A stretch of DNA of 64,000 nucleotides from Megaleporinus macrocephalus (Eukaryota; Chordata; Actinopteri; Characiformes; Anostomidae), in the NCBI GenBank assembly GCA_021613375.1, contig CM038705.1:12848711-12912710 (forward strand). The letters run 5' to 3'. This document shows, in pieces, positions 33,167-44,724 of this stretch (position 1 is its first letter; each line of letters starts with the position of its first letter). The notes beneath the pieces were generated by a model, which searched no databases, was not told where the DNA came from, and saw only the letters and a program-made list of their open reading frames with translations. The position numbers and the translations under genes are program-made.

Positions 33167-33666
33167 GGGCTAACGTAACAGTCATGGACGACAACAAAGT
33201 AAAGCAGTAGTGAGTTGGCCTACTCCTTCGTCTGTAAAGGAATTACAAAGATTTCTAGGCTTTTCTCATTTCTATCGCCGGTTCATCAGCAATTTTAGCA
33301 GTATTGCTTCCCCTATGACTACATTACTGAAGGGCAATTCTAGGAGATTGACCTGGAATATGCAAGCGGTAGAGGCTTTTGTAAAATTGAAAAATTCCTT
33401 CACTACTGCTCCTATTTTGAAGCACCCTGATCCCTCTGAGCCTTTCGCAGTGGAAGTAGATGCTTCGGAGACAGGAATTGGGGGCGTGCTTTCTCAACGG
33501 TCTGGCAAACCATCGAGGGGAGTAAGAAACTCCAGCCTAAGTACATTGCTCCTTTTAAAGCGTTGAAGAGAATTATCAACTTGATTTACGCTCCTGTTTT
33601 CGTGTTTCACGTTCATTTCCTGTTTCTTTATTAAAACCTGTTATTTCAGGTCCTTTAGAGGAGGTC

Positions 33667-34020
33667 ATGGCAAACAGCACTCCGGTTCCACCAGGGGAGG
33701 TTGACGGAACACCCATTTATGCTGTCCATAGGCTGCTGGATTCCCGGAGACGTCGAGGAGAGCTCCAGTATCTGGTGGACTGGGAGGGTTATGGCCCTGA
33801 GGAGCAGTGTTGGGTCTCAGTTCAAGACATCCTAGACCCTGGCCTTATTGCTGATTTTCATATTCAGCATCCCACTAGACCAGCTCCTCGTCCAAGGGGG
33901 GGTCGCCCTAAAAAAACCCTGTCTAGCTCAATCCCTGCCTGTCCTTATGTCCAGCGCCGTGGCAGCTTTGTGTGGTCGGGGACGTCCTGGTCGTCCTGGT
34001 CGGTCTCTTTCTGAGACCTA
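33667..34020 (+). pseudogene. Gypsy chromodomain fragment (G2)
   Basis: The frame gives [21 protein letters not shown], then [18 protein letters not shown] and VQDILDP, a chromodomain with the aromatic residues of the fold, followed by a basic proline-rich tail. It lies just before a G-rich polypurine tract (TTTGGGTGGGGGTAC) and the LTR, as in the complete chromovirus at 11387-17302. The upstream integrase is missing. Confidence 0.8.
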
Positions 34021-34044
34021 ATTGAACTCTTTGGGTGGGGGTAC

Positions 34045-34463
34045 TGTCACGCATCCCTTAGGCTCAGAGACCTTTAGGGACTCCACTTCCCAGAATGCCC
34101 AGGGAAATCACATGCTTGCCAACTCACCTTTCTGCTCCAAACACCATTCTCGGTCACCTAAATACTAAATAACTACACCTGTTGGAGAGAGATCTGTTTG
34201 ATATAAAGACTGGGGTTTTGTTCTCTTTGAACAACTGAGCGGTTCATATAATTATTGTTATTGCTTTTTCCGGTTTTCAACTCTGTTTTCCGTCTGGACT
34301 TGTTTTCCTCTTGTATTGCCCTCTGGACTTTATTTGCCTGTGTCTTTCGTAATTGCTGGATTTTTGACTTTCGCCTGTTTTTGACTACGTGTGTGGATCT
34401 CGATTTGGATATTAAAGCCTCACTTTTTATCTGCAAGCGTCTGCGTCATCCTGATTCGTCACA
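34045..34463 (+). repeat. Gypsy G2 3' LTR
   Basis: The LTR starts TGTCACGCATCC after the polypurine tract and ends GATTCGTCACA. It includes a TATAAAG-type box near 34202 and ATTAAAGCC near 34411, a likely poly-A signal variant. It is 419 bp and unlike the LTR of the minus-strand chromovirus except at the ends, so it is a different family. No 5' partner was found in the window. Confidence 0.75.
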
Positions 34464-35705
34464 TATGCAATGTTCCAGAGTGTGCTGTTTAGGACACAGC
34501 CTTACTGTCTAACAAATGTTAGTCTTGTCTAGTCAGGAACTCAACATGCATTGATTTGTCATTTCATTTCAGCATCATGCAACCAAAGAAAATGTGAGTG
34601 TAATCCAGACACTGCATGTGTAATTTAAAAGTTTTCTCACAGCAGTACCATGTAATGAGGATTATCTTGTTTAGTTTGTAAAGTGAGCTTTAATTTGATT
34701 TATCTTATAATAAACAGAAGTACAGATAATGATGTATTTTGTTTATTTATTTACAATTTACTGTAATTCCACAAATGTTTTTGTACGTCACTATACATAC
34801 AGTTATTTACTACCTTACCTACAGTGAAATCAGGTTATAGGGTTATATTTAGGGGATAGGGTGGGCTTTGATTCATATTAGTAAAGGGTCCCCCCCCAAT
34901 GTCAACCTGCTCCTACACCCTTGGTGACAGTGCAAAGTAAATATGAGTCAGGAAATGTTTCTCCCAATAACCTATTTAACATCAAACCATTCTGAATGAT
35001 TTTGTTTACATGTCTGTGGTTGGTTTGTGTAGAAATCCTGAAGAATTGTTGGAGCACTGAACAGCTCAGTGTTCATTTCCACCACATCGTTCAGAACAGA
35101 ACCATCAGAAAATAAACGCTGAAGCTTTGCAGACCAGTTCTCCATTTTGTTCTTATTATTGTTATCACTGATAAAAATTATTTTCTGAAACTTTTCACTA
35201 ATTTACAATAACATACAACCAGTTTCCCTGATAGAAGAAATAATAATCCGGTGACGGAAAAGCTGGTGGTTCACTGGCCTTTTCCTAAACGTAAAACAAA
35301 AAGTCACTTTTCATTACTGCTTTTACACTTTCAGTCCAATTTACTTCTTTTTCTTCATTTCTTTCTTTCGTTGTCCTTCATAAATATGTTTAGAATATAA
35401 TTTTAATCTTGCACTGTATCAATATGTCCCGCTGACGGTTCCTTCCAGCAATTCCTGACTCCTGGCTTTAATTCCTAGAGTGCACTTCCAGATGATGTCA
35501 CAACCCACATGTTGACAACATATCAATTACAACTCTCTCTCACCCTCTGCTTCCCCGACATAATCAGTTGTTTGACTCTCTCAGTTGTTCTGGTGGCATT
35601 GTGCAAAACAACAAACTGAACAGCACAACCATCTATCACAGATATCCGTGAATCTACACGATATCTTTGATCAAATATATCAAGTTAACATCTCATCTGC
35701 TCCGG
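34464..35705. repeat. Duplicated segment S1, copy 2 (uninterrupted)
   Basis: This is the contiguous version of the pieces at 345-800, 17303-17420 and 18825-19240. It shows that the chromovirus and the L2-like LINE of copy 1 are later additions. The last 250 bp are gypsy 5' sequence (GATGATGTCAC, CCACATGTTGACAAC). No host gene was seen. Confidence 0.75.
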
Positions 35706-36415
35706 AGCCTGATCCAATCACACATTCTACCTCGTTGGCTGGTTCATTAACAGGAAGCAAACCAAGTTTGACGGAGCTCCAAATCATGGTTGAGGTTTCC
35801 TCAGTGCTCTATTTATTTTTCTAACTCTTCTCCCAGTTCTGGCAAATATTATATCTCCTTGCCCTGGATTGGACTACTGCTACTGCTGTTTGGCTAACTT
35901 ATGAACTCGGGACAAGCATTTTCTTCAGGACTCTAAGGAGTCATCTGGGGAATTACTGGTTAAGTTATGTCAGGGGAATTCCACACACTGGCTGCCGGCA
36001 GTGGACTAAACGAACCTGCTAGGATCATTGTTTTCCACAGTGGTCTCATCCAGTACATTCTCAAGGAGCTGGCTTGCCGTGATGAGGGTCTATTACAGGA
36101 GGATCTTGTTTCTCTCGCCATCCGACTGGATCATCTCAAGCACGGAGCGGAACGGTGTCGACACCGGTCTACAATGTCCTGTCACACCCACTTCCAGCAA
36201 ACCTTCGCTTAGATCCACGGCGTTCCCCAGCTTCCAGAGCCTACATCAACCACACTACAGAGAAGCCCAGGCAAGTCGATACATTGCGTCAGTCTCCAGA
36301 GGAGAGGAACTGCCGACATCGCGGTGGTCTGTGCCTGTACTGTAAAGACTCTGGACATGTTATTCGGAACTGTCAAATCTTTCCACAAAGACCCCAGCTA
36401 CACAAAAACATGTAG
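35585..36415 (+). pseudogene. Gypsy gag remnant (G3)
   Basis: The first frame encodes HNHLSQISVNLHDIFDQIY and NISSAPEPDP, the normal gag continuation that the fold-back replaced in the complete chromovirus. After frameshifts, FHTLAAGSGLNEPARIIVF, KELACRDEGL and the zinc knuckle CLYCKDSGHVIRNC follow. Gag would bind and package element RNA. There are several frame breaks. Confidence 0.8.
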
Positions 36416-36460
36416 AATTCATCGCACAAATCAACAGGGTGAGTAACTCCCACGGTTCAT

Positions 36461-36670
36461 ATGGTCACGAGGTCTTTGCTCATACCCGTCACCCTCCAAT
36501 ATCAGGGATTCTCTGCTATATTTCCTGCCTTGATTGATTCTGGAGCTGAGGGAAACTTTATTCAATCACGTGTGGCCAAGCAGCTTCAAATACCTACTGT
36601 TCCACTTAAGGAACCCCTAGGACTGCCTGAGAACCGGTTGGCCAAGGGACCATCTCACAAACTACTGTAA
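36461..36670 (+). pseudogene. Gypsy aspartic protease fragment (G3)
   Basis: The frame reads MVTRSLLIPVTLQYQG then FPALIDSGAEGNFI, with the catalytic D-S-G triad of retroelement aspartic proteases, and VAKQLQIPTVPL after it. It is parallel to the protease of the minus-strand chromovirus. It ends early, and the RT does not follow directly. Confidence 0.8.
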
Positions 36671-36719
36671 CTATTTCCATGGACGTTAGTGCTCTACATT
36701 CAGAGTAGATTTGTTTCTT

Positions 36720-36947
36720 TGTGTTAGAATGTTCCAAATTTGCTGTGAGCATTGTGTAACTCACCCCTAATTATTTATGAGAACTCTGACGTAAAAAGAG
36801 TCAAATAACTTTAGCTAAGTGAGTTACAAACACCTCAGAAGAGGTCGGGGGGCGGCGTATTTTTATCTCCTGCTGCACTTACCATGTTCACAACCCATCC
36901 GAGTGAGTATTTTCAAGTTTTAATCCAATTATAAACACCCAAAAACA

Positions 36948-37031
<84 letters not shown>

Positions 37032-37130
37032 GTACATGAATGTATATCTGAATGGGAGAATGTTAAGTGGTCTGGTCATTGTTTTCATAACTGTGTTTTA
37101 TTTATCAGCTGTCTGCATCATCTACTACCA
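36720..37130. other. Non-gypsy stretch with TA microsatellite
   Basis: The stretch between protease and RT pieces of G3 has no gypsy similarity. It contains a (TA)n tract at about 36952-37028. The isoleucine-tyrosine open frame across it is an artefact of the repeat. Confidence 0.6.
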
Positions 37131-37830
37131 TTAGTAGTCCAGAGAATACTATAAGCTCAATGCCAGTAAATTACCCATCCATAGACCATATGATTGTACA
37201 ATAGAGTTAATTGACAATCAAATGCCCCTGAAATCAGTTGTATACCTGCTTACACAAGTGGAGGAGACCAGCCATGAAATTACATACAGGAGGGCATTAG
37301 CCCAGTGGTTATATAGCTCCCTCTACCTCTGCTGCGGCTGCCAGCGTTTTCTTTGTTAAGGGAAAAGAGATGGCGGTCTCAGACCTGGTATAGACTATCG
37401 TGGCATGAACTCTATTAACATCTATATCCTATATCATATATCTATTAATCATATCCTTACTGCTCTGGTACAACTCAGAAGAGCCACAGTATTTACGAAG
37501 TTGGATCTTTGCAGCTCATATAGTCTTGTTTGGACTTGAGAGGATGATAAATGAAACAGCCTTCCTCACCACAAGAGATCACTACAAACACCTGGTTATG
37601 TGTTTGGAGGATAATAAGATGCAGTGACAAATTGGCCAGTCTATCTGCAGTCTTTTGAAGTTTTTAGGGTTTACAAACTTTTACAAACACTTTATTAGAA
37701 ATTACAGCTCGTCGCCACTCCTCTAACTTCCCTACTTAAGGGCAATACCAAGAGGTTAGACTAAAATCTCCAGGCTGAGAGGGCTTTTGGGGAACTTGGG
37801 AGGAGATTATCCAATGCTTCGTGATAACTC

Positions 37831-39330
37831 TGTAAAGTGCAGACTCACTTGTGTAAGTGTTTGTTCCATTTGTGAACCAACCTTTTATTAATGTCACAAA
37901 AGCCAGTTTTAAGTTTCACTGATTAAAAACACAGTATACCATCAATGATTGCTCATGAAAACTGAACCCCTATGTATATAACTATAATATATAGTATAAA
38001 TGTTTGCATACTTTCCAGCAGGTAAAATATTTAATATCTTAATTTAGTGTTGGGCAGTACTGTAAACGTGTTATTTAATGTCATTTAACTGTTTTCATGA
38101 AATCTGTCACACGCTGGCTAAATGATTTATTAACTGTAGAATTTTTTTAACACAATTTGCTCTAGTTCACTCTGTCCATACTTCAGACAGAAGTTCTGCA
38201 GGATACCATTCATGATCGTGATGCAACTTTATCGTACAAAAAAACTTTGTTAGAGTGGAAAAAGTTCATTGGAGAGTAGAAAGTATCCTATGGCCATGTA
38301 GCAGTTGCTGTCATTACAGGTATTTGTTACACCCCTACTGATAATGTGATTTGATTTATATTACTGACATCATTATTTGGTGTATTCAAACAATTCAGAT
38401 AAAAAATGTAATTATTATCCATATTTTTGCTATTAAACAGAAAAAAGTGGTGGTATGTGGTGCATGACATAACTTTGGTTGAGGAAAAAATCAGTTCTGA
38501 TTGTTTAAAATGTTTGATGTGTAAATAATAGAGCTGGTTGTTTGCTAAGTTTGGTGTTTAAATAACAGAGCTGTGTTAGGTATCTTGGTTCATAAAAATG
38601 CTCGTTCTCAAGGTTTAATTGTTAAAACACTATAACAAATTCAGGAACATGGTGTTCTTTTGTTTATCTAAGCCAAAAGAGAAAAGTATCGTTTGTTGTC
38701 AGTTTTAAAATGAGGTTGAGTTACCACCACCATACATACTGCACACTTCTCTTTTGTTAAATTCTATGTAGCCTCATTGGAACTATTTTTGTAAGCACAT
38801 ATTTCATATCTCTGGAATTAATGAAAAAAAAAGATTGACCATACTGCATGTGGTTGTTTTACTGTCCCTCATATAGAGTACAACATTATTGCATAAGTCT
38901 TATTATAAGAATTACAGTCTTAAATTAGAAAAAAATAAATTATTAAAGGATTATAATTTTAAGTTTTTTTTGACCAAATGAAGTTTTATGAAAATTCTCA
39001 AAACAAGATTAATTTTATAGGCATTTTATAGATTATTTTTATGATGTTTGATCAAGTTGGTTTTGCTTAAATCTAGTCATAATGTCTTATATTAGTTAAT
39101 TTTGACTGTTTTTATAATAATACGATAATTCAGACTACAAGTTTTTTTTCTTGTTTCAAGAATTCTTAACAAGCTAACTTTTCTCAGTATACTAGCAGTT
39201 AAATTTGCTTGATTCAAGAATTTTTTTTATTTTGTTTTTATTTTCCTTAGTTTTTGACATTGATTTTTTGCAGTGTGTGTCTTTACCAGAGGGCAAAATG
39301 TTGACTGACAGCCCAGATCTTATTTTTTTA
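37831..39330. other. AT-rich stretch without recognisable genes
   Basis: About 1.5 kb of AT-rich sequence shows only short, hydrophobic or low-complexity frames on either strand and no repeat shared with the rest of the window. I see nothing to annotate. Confidence 0.5.
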
Positions 39331-39334
39331 AACA

Positions 39335-39480
39335 GTGATCAAAATCAGAATCAGAAATACTTTATTGATCTCAGGGGGAAATTGCAGTTATTACAGTAGC
39401 AGCTTATGTAGAAGAATAAACACTCTAATAATAATTTACAACAAAAAGGAAATTTGCAATATGTACACATATATAAAGTC
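39335..39480 (-). mobile_element. Short LINE-type tail fragment
   Basis: AATCAGAATCAGAAATACTT followed by a TTATTGATC-AGGGGGAAATTGCAG core is, on the minus strand, a common fish LINE/SINE 3' tail (CAATTTCCCC...GATCAATAAAGTA, then a TCTGATT-type tandem end). Only the tail is present. Confidence 0.5.
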
Positions 39481-39524
39481 TTAAATATATATATATTTAT
39501 ATAATATATAATATATAATTCATG

Positions 39525-39735
39525 AAAATTGGATCAGGCTGTGATTTCATTCGTTTACTTTGAGTTGGGAGTAATTTTGAATTTTGCTCCTCAGTGTGTA
39601 GATGATTTTCAGTGACTGTTTTGTCATGTTGTTCTTACACAGTTATCATTAAAGATTTTCAACTTGTGATTTTGGTTCTTTGAGATCTGATGAGTGATTT
39701 AAACGTTTCTATAATTGTTATGAGCAGTTTGTTGA
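39525..39735 (+). mobile_element. Tc1-like remnant, terminal part (cassette C)
   Basis: ATTGGATCAGGCTGTGATTT to GAGCAGTTTGTTGATGAGCC corresponds to the last part of the Tc1-like remnant in cassettes A and B. A second partial copy of the adjoining flank occurs at 40690-40760, so cassette C has a rearranged upstream region. Confidence 0.45.
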
Positions 39736-39929
39736 TGAGCCGCAGCTTATCTTAGAGAGAGGACAGAGCACTGCTGGACTTCAGTACCTTTGATTGATTC
39801 GTATTCATAATCATATTAGCTCTGTGCTTAATACAAACTATAAACAGAAACATCTACTATCTGTCCGGTTGAATAAATAACCATTTTTGATACACTTGTG
39901 AAATTTCTAGAGCCGGAAAGAACACACAG

Positions 39930-40203
39930 AATCATGTTTTTATTATCTTGTTGTATGTATTTTATGTTTATTTTATATTCTTTTTTTTATTATTAAATTT
40001 TTCTAACATTTTTTACATTGTATTTTATGCATCTATATTAAATGTTTATTTAAAATTTGTATTTTACTTATTATTTTTTGCTCATTTTTCTTTCAATCCC
40101 TTTAATTGTATATGCTCGGCTACATTGAAAATGAGGGTCACCCCTCAGTGTATTTCCGAGATTAAATGAAGGTTGATTGATTGATTGATTGATTGATTGA
40201 TCT
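39930..40203 (+). mobile_element. LINE 3' end with GATT tandem tail
   Basis: The stretch AATGAGGGTCACCCCTCAGTG followed by AAATGAAG and (TTGA)n at about 40170-40201 is a LINE-type 3' end. It interrupts sequence that is continuous in cassette B after GGAA(A/G)GAACACA. The T-rich body upstream has no clear coding part. Confidence 0.5.
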
Positions 40204-41075
40204 ATTTTTAAAAAATGTATGATCTCTGGTTTGGAAATAGGGGAGGTTTTTATAAAATAATTAGAGTGACGTCTTTGGGGAGACAGTGTATATCCACTGG
40301 AGGGTATATCCACAATAGTGGCTTAGGAAGCTACAATAAGGAGTACATTTGGAAATAATGGTGGTGATGAGTATGAAATGATGAAGGAGGTACAAGGTGA
40401 GATAAGGTTTATAGGAGATGAGGTTATAAATACCCAATGTTTTCTGGAATAAAATACTTGCTGCCGGCTACAGATCAGTTTAATGCTGGTCTTTTTACAG
40501 TGCCTTAATCAAGACTTACCCTTTGCTGCCAACCCTGTTTTATGATATTTATTTTATGTTTTGTTTAAATTTCATCAACAATCATTGGCACATGTGAAAA
40601 AGTGATGATTAACTCTTAGTTCTGTTGAAAGATCCTCCCCTCTGTGTCTTTTCCAGATGACAAAATGTTGACTGACAGCCCAGATCTGATTTTTGACGCA
40701 GTGATATAATTCATGAAAACTGGATCATTCTTTGATTTCATTTGTCTACTTTAAGTTTGGTGTAATGAACAGACACATCTACTGTCTGTCAGGTTGAATA
40801 AATAACCATTTTTAATACACTTGTGAAAATTCTGTAACCGAAAAGAACACATGTTCTATGGGGACCATTCCCCGAGACCCCCAATACAGGCTTATCCCCC
40901 ATATATATGAACCCTTGGTGACACCTTGGTATACAGTATATACTGATGCAGTAAGAGGTATACAGTATGTGGTTTGCTATACTGAATAAAGCAAAAGTGA
41001 GATTACAGAGTCAGAATTCAGTCTGTTTAGGGTATAAAATCTGAAAGAACTGATATACATGGGGAAAATTCTAAA
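40204..41075. repeat. Rearranged upstream flank of cassette C
   Basis: Stretch 40218-40690 repeats the sequence found at 23608-24050. Then 40700-40860 repeats in short form what 39525-39925 already contains. From 40850 the order is again that of cassettes A and B. This points to a partial tandem duplication or recombination upstream of gene C. No gene was seen. Confidence 0.55.
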
Positions 41076-41131
41076 CAGCGCCATGGCAACCTACATTAAT
41101 GCTGACTAGACAGCAGTCATTATGATGTCAT
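41033..41131 (+). promoter_or_regulatory. Candidate promoter motifs, cassette C
   Basis: TATAAAA (41033-41039), GCCATGGCAAC (41080-41090) and TGATGTCAT (41123-41131) repeat the arrangement of cassette B. Conservation across copies whose surroundings have diverged is the only support. Confidence 0.35.
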
Positions 41132-41283
41132 AATGGATTAGAATCAGTGGCTGATTGAGGAGTTTCTCAGATTCTAGTCAGACGACCAGAAGATAACGTT
41201 TCATACGTCTTGTCTGAGCGATTATCAGTGAACTCTATCCTGAAAACTGTGAATCTGCAGGTAGTTTTGAATTCGTACAGCAG

Positions 41284-43573
41284 ATGATGGAGCAGCGCAC
41301 TGCACGCAAAGGTTGATCAACACGTCTAACAGTTTAACTGTGTTTTGGATAAAAAAAACAAGATTAATCAGAAACTTATATGATCAATCCTTGCAGTTAA
41401 AAAATTTAAGGTTTTTAAAAATCAACTGTTAACAGAGTGTATCTTCCTAGTATTATCATTACTGTAGATACTGTAGTGTATTAATGGTGGTATGAATACT
41501 ATAATATGTTTATCTTATTTTGTGTGAAATTGCATTTAATATCCTGTATTCAGAGAGAAAGAGAAAACGTTCAGAGGAGGGCTGTAGCCAGACTGTCCTG
41601 CAGGGCACAAACAACTGCTCTGCTAAGAAAGGACCTGTTGAAGCCCCCTTGAGGAAAAAGAGGAAAGTTGCAGTGAAAGCGCCCAAAAGAGAGACTCAAA
41701 TACAGAACACAACCTCCAAGCCTGGTTAGTCCAATGCCCAGTTCACCAAAATCACCCACACTTCACTTTACTTCATTGTCAATGTACTATAATTATTCAA
41801 ATGATTAATATTTACAGTGAGCTGATGTGATACTAGAATCTAAATCACAAACAGTAAATCTAAAATAATATGTTTAGCTTATTTTGTATGAAATTTCTTT
41901 TAATATTTAAATGATGGTCGTGTATTAAGAGAGAAAGAGAAAACGCTCAGAGGAGGGCTGTAGCCAGACTGTCCTGCAGGGCACAAACAACTGCTCTGCT
42001 AAGAAAGGACCTGTTGAAGCGCCAGATATGCTGGACACACAAGCCCCGACAAGAAAAAAGAGAAGAGGGGCTCGTAGACAGAAGACATCCTCCAAGCCTG
42101 GTCAGTCCAATGCCCAGTTTACCAAAATCATCCACACTTCACTTTACTGTAAATGTCCTGTAATTATTTAAATGATTCATATTTGTTTTCCATAGACACC
42201 TTTGCCTCACGTTACACTGTTGGAGTGAAATGGGAGAAGGAGGCTTCGGATCTGTCTTTAAAGGACAACGGGTATCCGACGGCCTACAGGTTGTGAGCTC
42301 ATTCACTCCCTAAGTTCAATTTTACGCTCATCATCTCTTCTCTTGTCCTTTCAGTTCTTCAATTCTTATTATGTTGTTGTGTTTTTGTGCAGGTGGCCAT
42401 CAAATTTGCTCAGAAATATGAAGGTGGCCGATATGTTCAAAGTGTAAGTGCACCTGCAACCTTAGACTGAATTAAATACTAGCAGTAAAACTTAGAGATC
42501 CTAAACTGCCATGAGGTTCTCCCCATGTTCTTCACTTTTAATTCCTCACCATCTATCTATCCTCCTGCAGCCTAATGAGCTTAAGGTCGTGCCTGTGGAG
42601 GTGGCTCTGCTGCAGATCATGAACCAGCAACCCATCAGCGAAGCCATCGTCCAACTGATTGAGTGGTTTGATGAGCCTGACCGCTACATCTTGATTCTGG
42701 AGCACCCTGAGCCGTGCGAGAGCTTGCGCTGTGTGCTTCAGGGCTGTGGAGGTTTCGTCACTGAGGGCATTGCACAAATTATAATGCGGCACTCAGTGGA
42801 GGCAGCAGTCCAGTGCCATGAGCGAGGTGTCCTGCACCGTGACATCAAGCCAGAGAACCTGCTGATCAAGCTGGACACTTTGAAGGTCAAGCTGATTGAC
42901 TTTGGTTGCGGTGATGTCATCAAGAAATTTGGATACAACGCTTTTTCAGGTAAGACCTGCAACTTAGCTGTTAATTATTAGTACAGAACCAAATGTCTGT
43001 GCTCAGCTCTGTTTATTTCTCTTCCTCTTTCATGTTCTCAGGCACAGATGCATACTGCCCTCCTGAGTTTCTTCTTAAAGGGAGGTATCATGCAGGTCCT
43101 GCAACTGTTTGGTCCCTAGGGGTACTGGTGTTCAGGATGGTTTGTGGGTACCTTCCCTTCGTTGACGATGATGAAATAATTGATGGGCAACTTCACTTCA
43201 GTGATGGCCTGTCTGACGGTAAGATAAATAACATTATCCTGGTAAACAAATGGTTCATACCATTAAGCTTGTAACTTATAAAAGAAGAACAAAGAAAAAA
43301 GCTATATTTGGAGGTGAATATTAAAAGACTGAAGAATTGTGCAGTACAGGCCTGACATCCCTAAATGTATCTTCTTGGTGGTGCTTTTGAAATGTAGAGA
43401 AGGAAAGAGAAGATTGATTTGGTGGTGAAGCTTCTCTCTCACATCCAATCCCATCCCTCTGTACAGAGTGCCGCGATCTAATTGGCTGGTGCCTGCAGCA
43501 CAACCCGACCAGGAGGCCTAACTTGCAGCAGATCCAGCAGCACGATTGGTTTGAATGCAACTTTTCAATGTAG
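41284..43573 (+). pseudogene. PIM-like kinase gene C, frameshift in the glycine-loop exon
   Basis: Exons are 41284-41311, 41554-41724, 41930-42100, 42196-42289, 42393-42443, 42571-42949, 43042-43218 and 43467-43573. The two basic exons are each 171 bp, still a multiple of three, the second having lost eight codons (the KVAVKPPK part). Exon 4 is 94 bp instead of 95. One C is missing at 42230/42231, just before the GEGGFGSV codons, so the frame is lost through the ATP-binding loop. The remaining exons are intact (VAIK, HRDIKPEN, DFG). It is a pseudogene unless the missing base is a sequencing error. Confidence 0.85.
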
Positions 43574-44125
43574 GAGCACCCAGAGCCTTGCGAGAGCTTG
43601 CTCAGTGAACTTGAGGGCTGTGGAGGTTACGTCACTGAGCACATCGCATGACTCATAATGTGGCAGTTGATGGCGCAACAGTCCAGTGCCATGATAGAGG
43701 TGTCTTGCACCATGACATCAAACCAGAGGAGCTGTTGATCAAGCTGGTCACCTTGGCTTTGGTTGCATTGATGTCATCAGGAAGTTGGATTGAATATTTT
43801 TGAAGGTAAGACCTGCAACTTAGCTGTTAAATGTTAGTACAGTAATGAATGTCTGTGTGATTACTGCCCTCTGAGTTTCTTCTGGAAGGGAGGTATAATG
43901 GAGGTCCTGCAACTGTTTGGTTCCTAGGGGTACTGATGTTGGCGATGATGACCTAATTGGTGGGCAACTGCGCTTCAGAGATTGATTTGGTGGTGAAGCA
44001 TCTCTCTCAATCCTATCTCTCTGTACAGAATGCCGCAATCTAATTGGCTGGTGACTGCAGCACAACCCAACCAGGAGGCCTAATTTGCAGTAGACACAGC
44101 AGCACGATCTGTTTCAGTGCATCGT
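43574..44125 (+). pseudogene. Decayed second half-kinase behind gene C
   Basis: The arrangement is the same as behind genes A and B: exon-5-like sequence from EHPEPCESL immediately after the stop, then worn exon 6 and exon 7 copies. More small deletions are present here, for example around 43675 and 43755 where the catalytic loop to DFG part is shortened. Confidence 0.8.
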
Positions 44126-44724
44126 GTCAACAGAGGATCATGTTAGCCAGCCAACAAAACCAACAGAAGAAGCAGCAAAGCTCAGTTATCTTGTGTTTGT
44201 CTTGTGCAAACAAACAAGATATTATAATATATGTACATACTGTAAACATAAAAAGCAGCTCAAAAGACTTTTCTGTCTAATGCATGTGTTTTTGTTTATG
44301 TTCCATGTTATAACAATTAAAGGAGAATTCCAGCTAATGTTCAACAACTCTGTAAAATTCAGGTGCTAAGATCTAAAAGTAATTTATAGTGGTTTGATGT
44401 GAAATAGCTCGTTCTATAGAAACTGATCGACTCACAGTGGTGTTGATGGGAACCAGATGTCTGAAGAGCTTAATGCCTTTTAAAGCTCCCTCTTAGAAAG
44501 TTTTTACAAGATATGGTTCTGATTACATTGTCTGATGATTGTGACAGTGAGTGTGATTACACATAAAAATCTGGACAAATTTTATCCAACTGAGTAATCA
44601 GATAAAGGGAAAACTCCAGGTCTACATGAGTCAGTCAGTAATCAGATTTCTGCCAGTACATTTACAGAATAAGAGGTAAATATAACAAAAAACTCAAACG
44701 TCATGCCAATGTTGGAGAAACATG
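44126..44724. repeat. 3' flank of kinase cassette C, cut by insertion
   Basis: This matches the flanks of cassettes A and B up to GGAGAAACATG (44724). The continuation ATTTATTGA-TACTGTATCAGATT is found only at 61889, beyond a 17.2-kb insertion. No gene was seen. Confidence 0.7.

Larger units (their letters stand above)
30313..34463 (+). mobile_element. Ty3/gypsy fragment G2 (plus), split by two LINEs
   Basis: The plus-sense order is protease-RT linker and RT start (about 30320-30530), RT middle with [19 protein letters not shown] words and [12 protein letters not shown] (about 30800), then LINE 1 (30905-31139). A 30-bp gypsy piece (VAFLGYII, 31142-31171), LINE 2 (31172-33166) and the RT-RNase H junction (33190-33566) follow. 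A large deletion comes next, then a chromodomain (33667-34020) and an LTR (34045-34463). It is heavily damaged and non-autonomous. Confidence 0.8.
35430..37830 (+). mobile_element. Ty3/gypsy remnant G3 (plus)
   Basis: The order is gag (35585-36415), protease (36461-36670), an unrelated stretch with a TA microsatellite (about 36720-37120), then protease-RT linker and RT start (37190-37440) and scattered RT/RNase H words up to [11 protein letters not shown] near 37735. The last motif and its surroundings are shared with G1, which lacks most of the 35710-37235 part. Stops in all frames make it inactive. Confidence 0.75.

Noticed and set aside
36888..37088. Open frame rich in isoleucine and tyrosine (minus strand)
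   Set aside because: It is produced by the (TA)n microsatellite at about 36952-37028 and has no other support.
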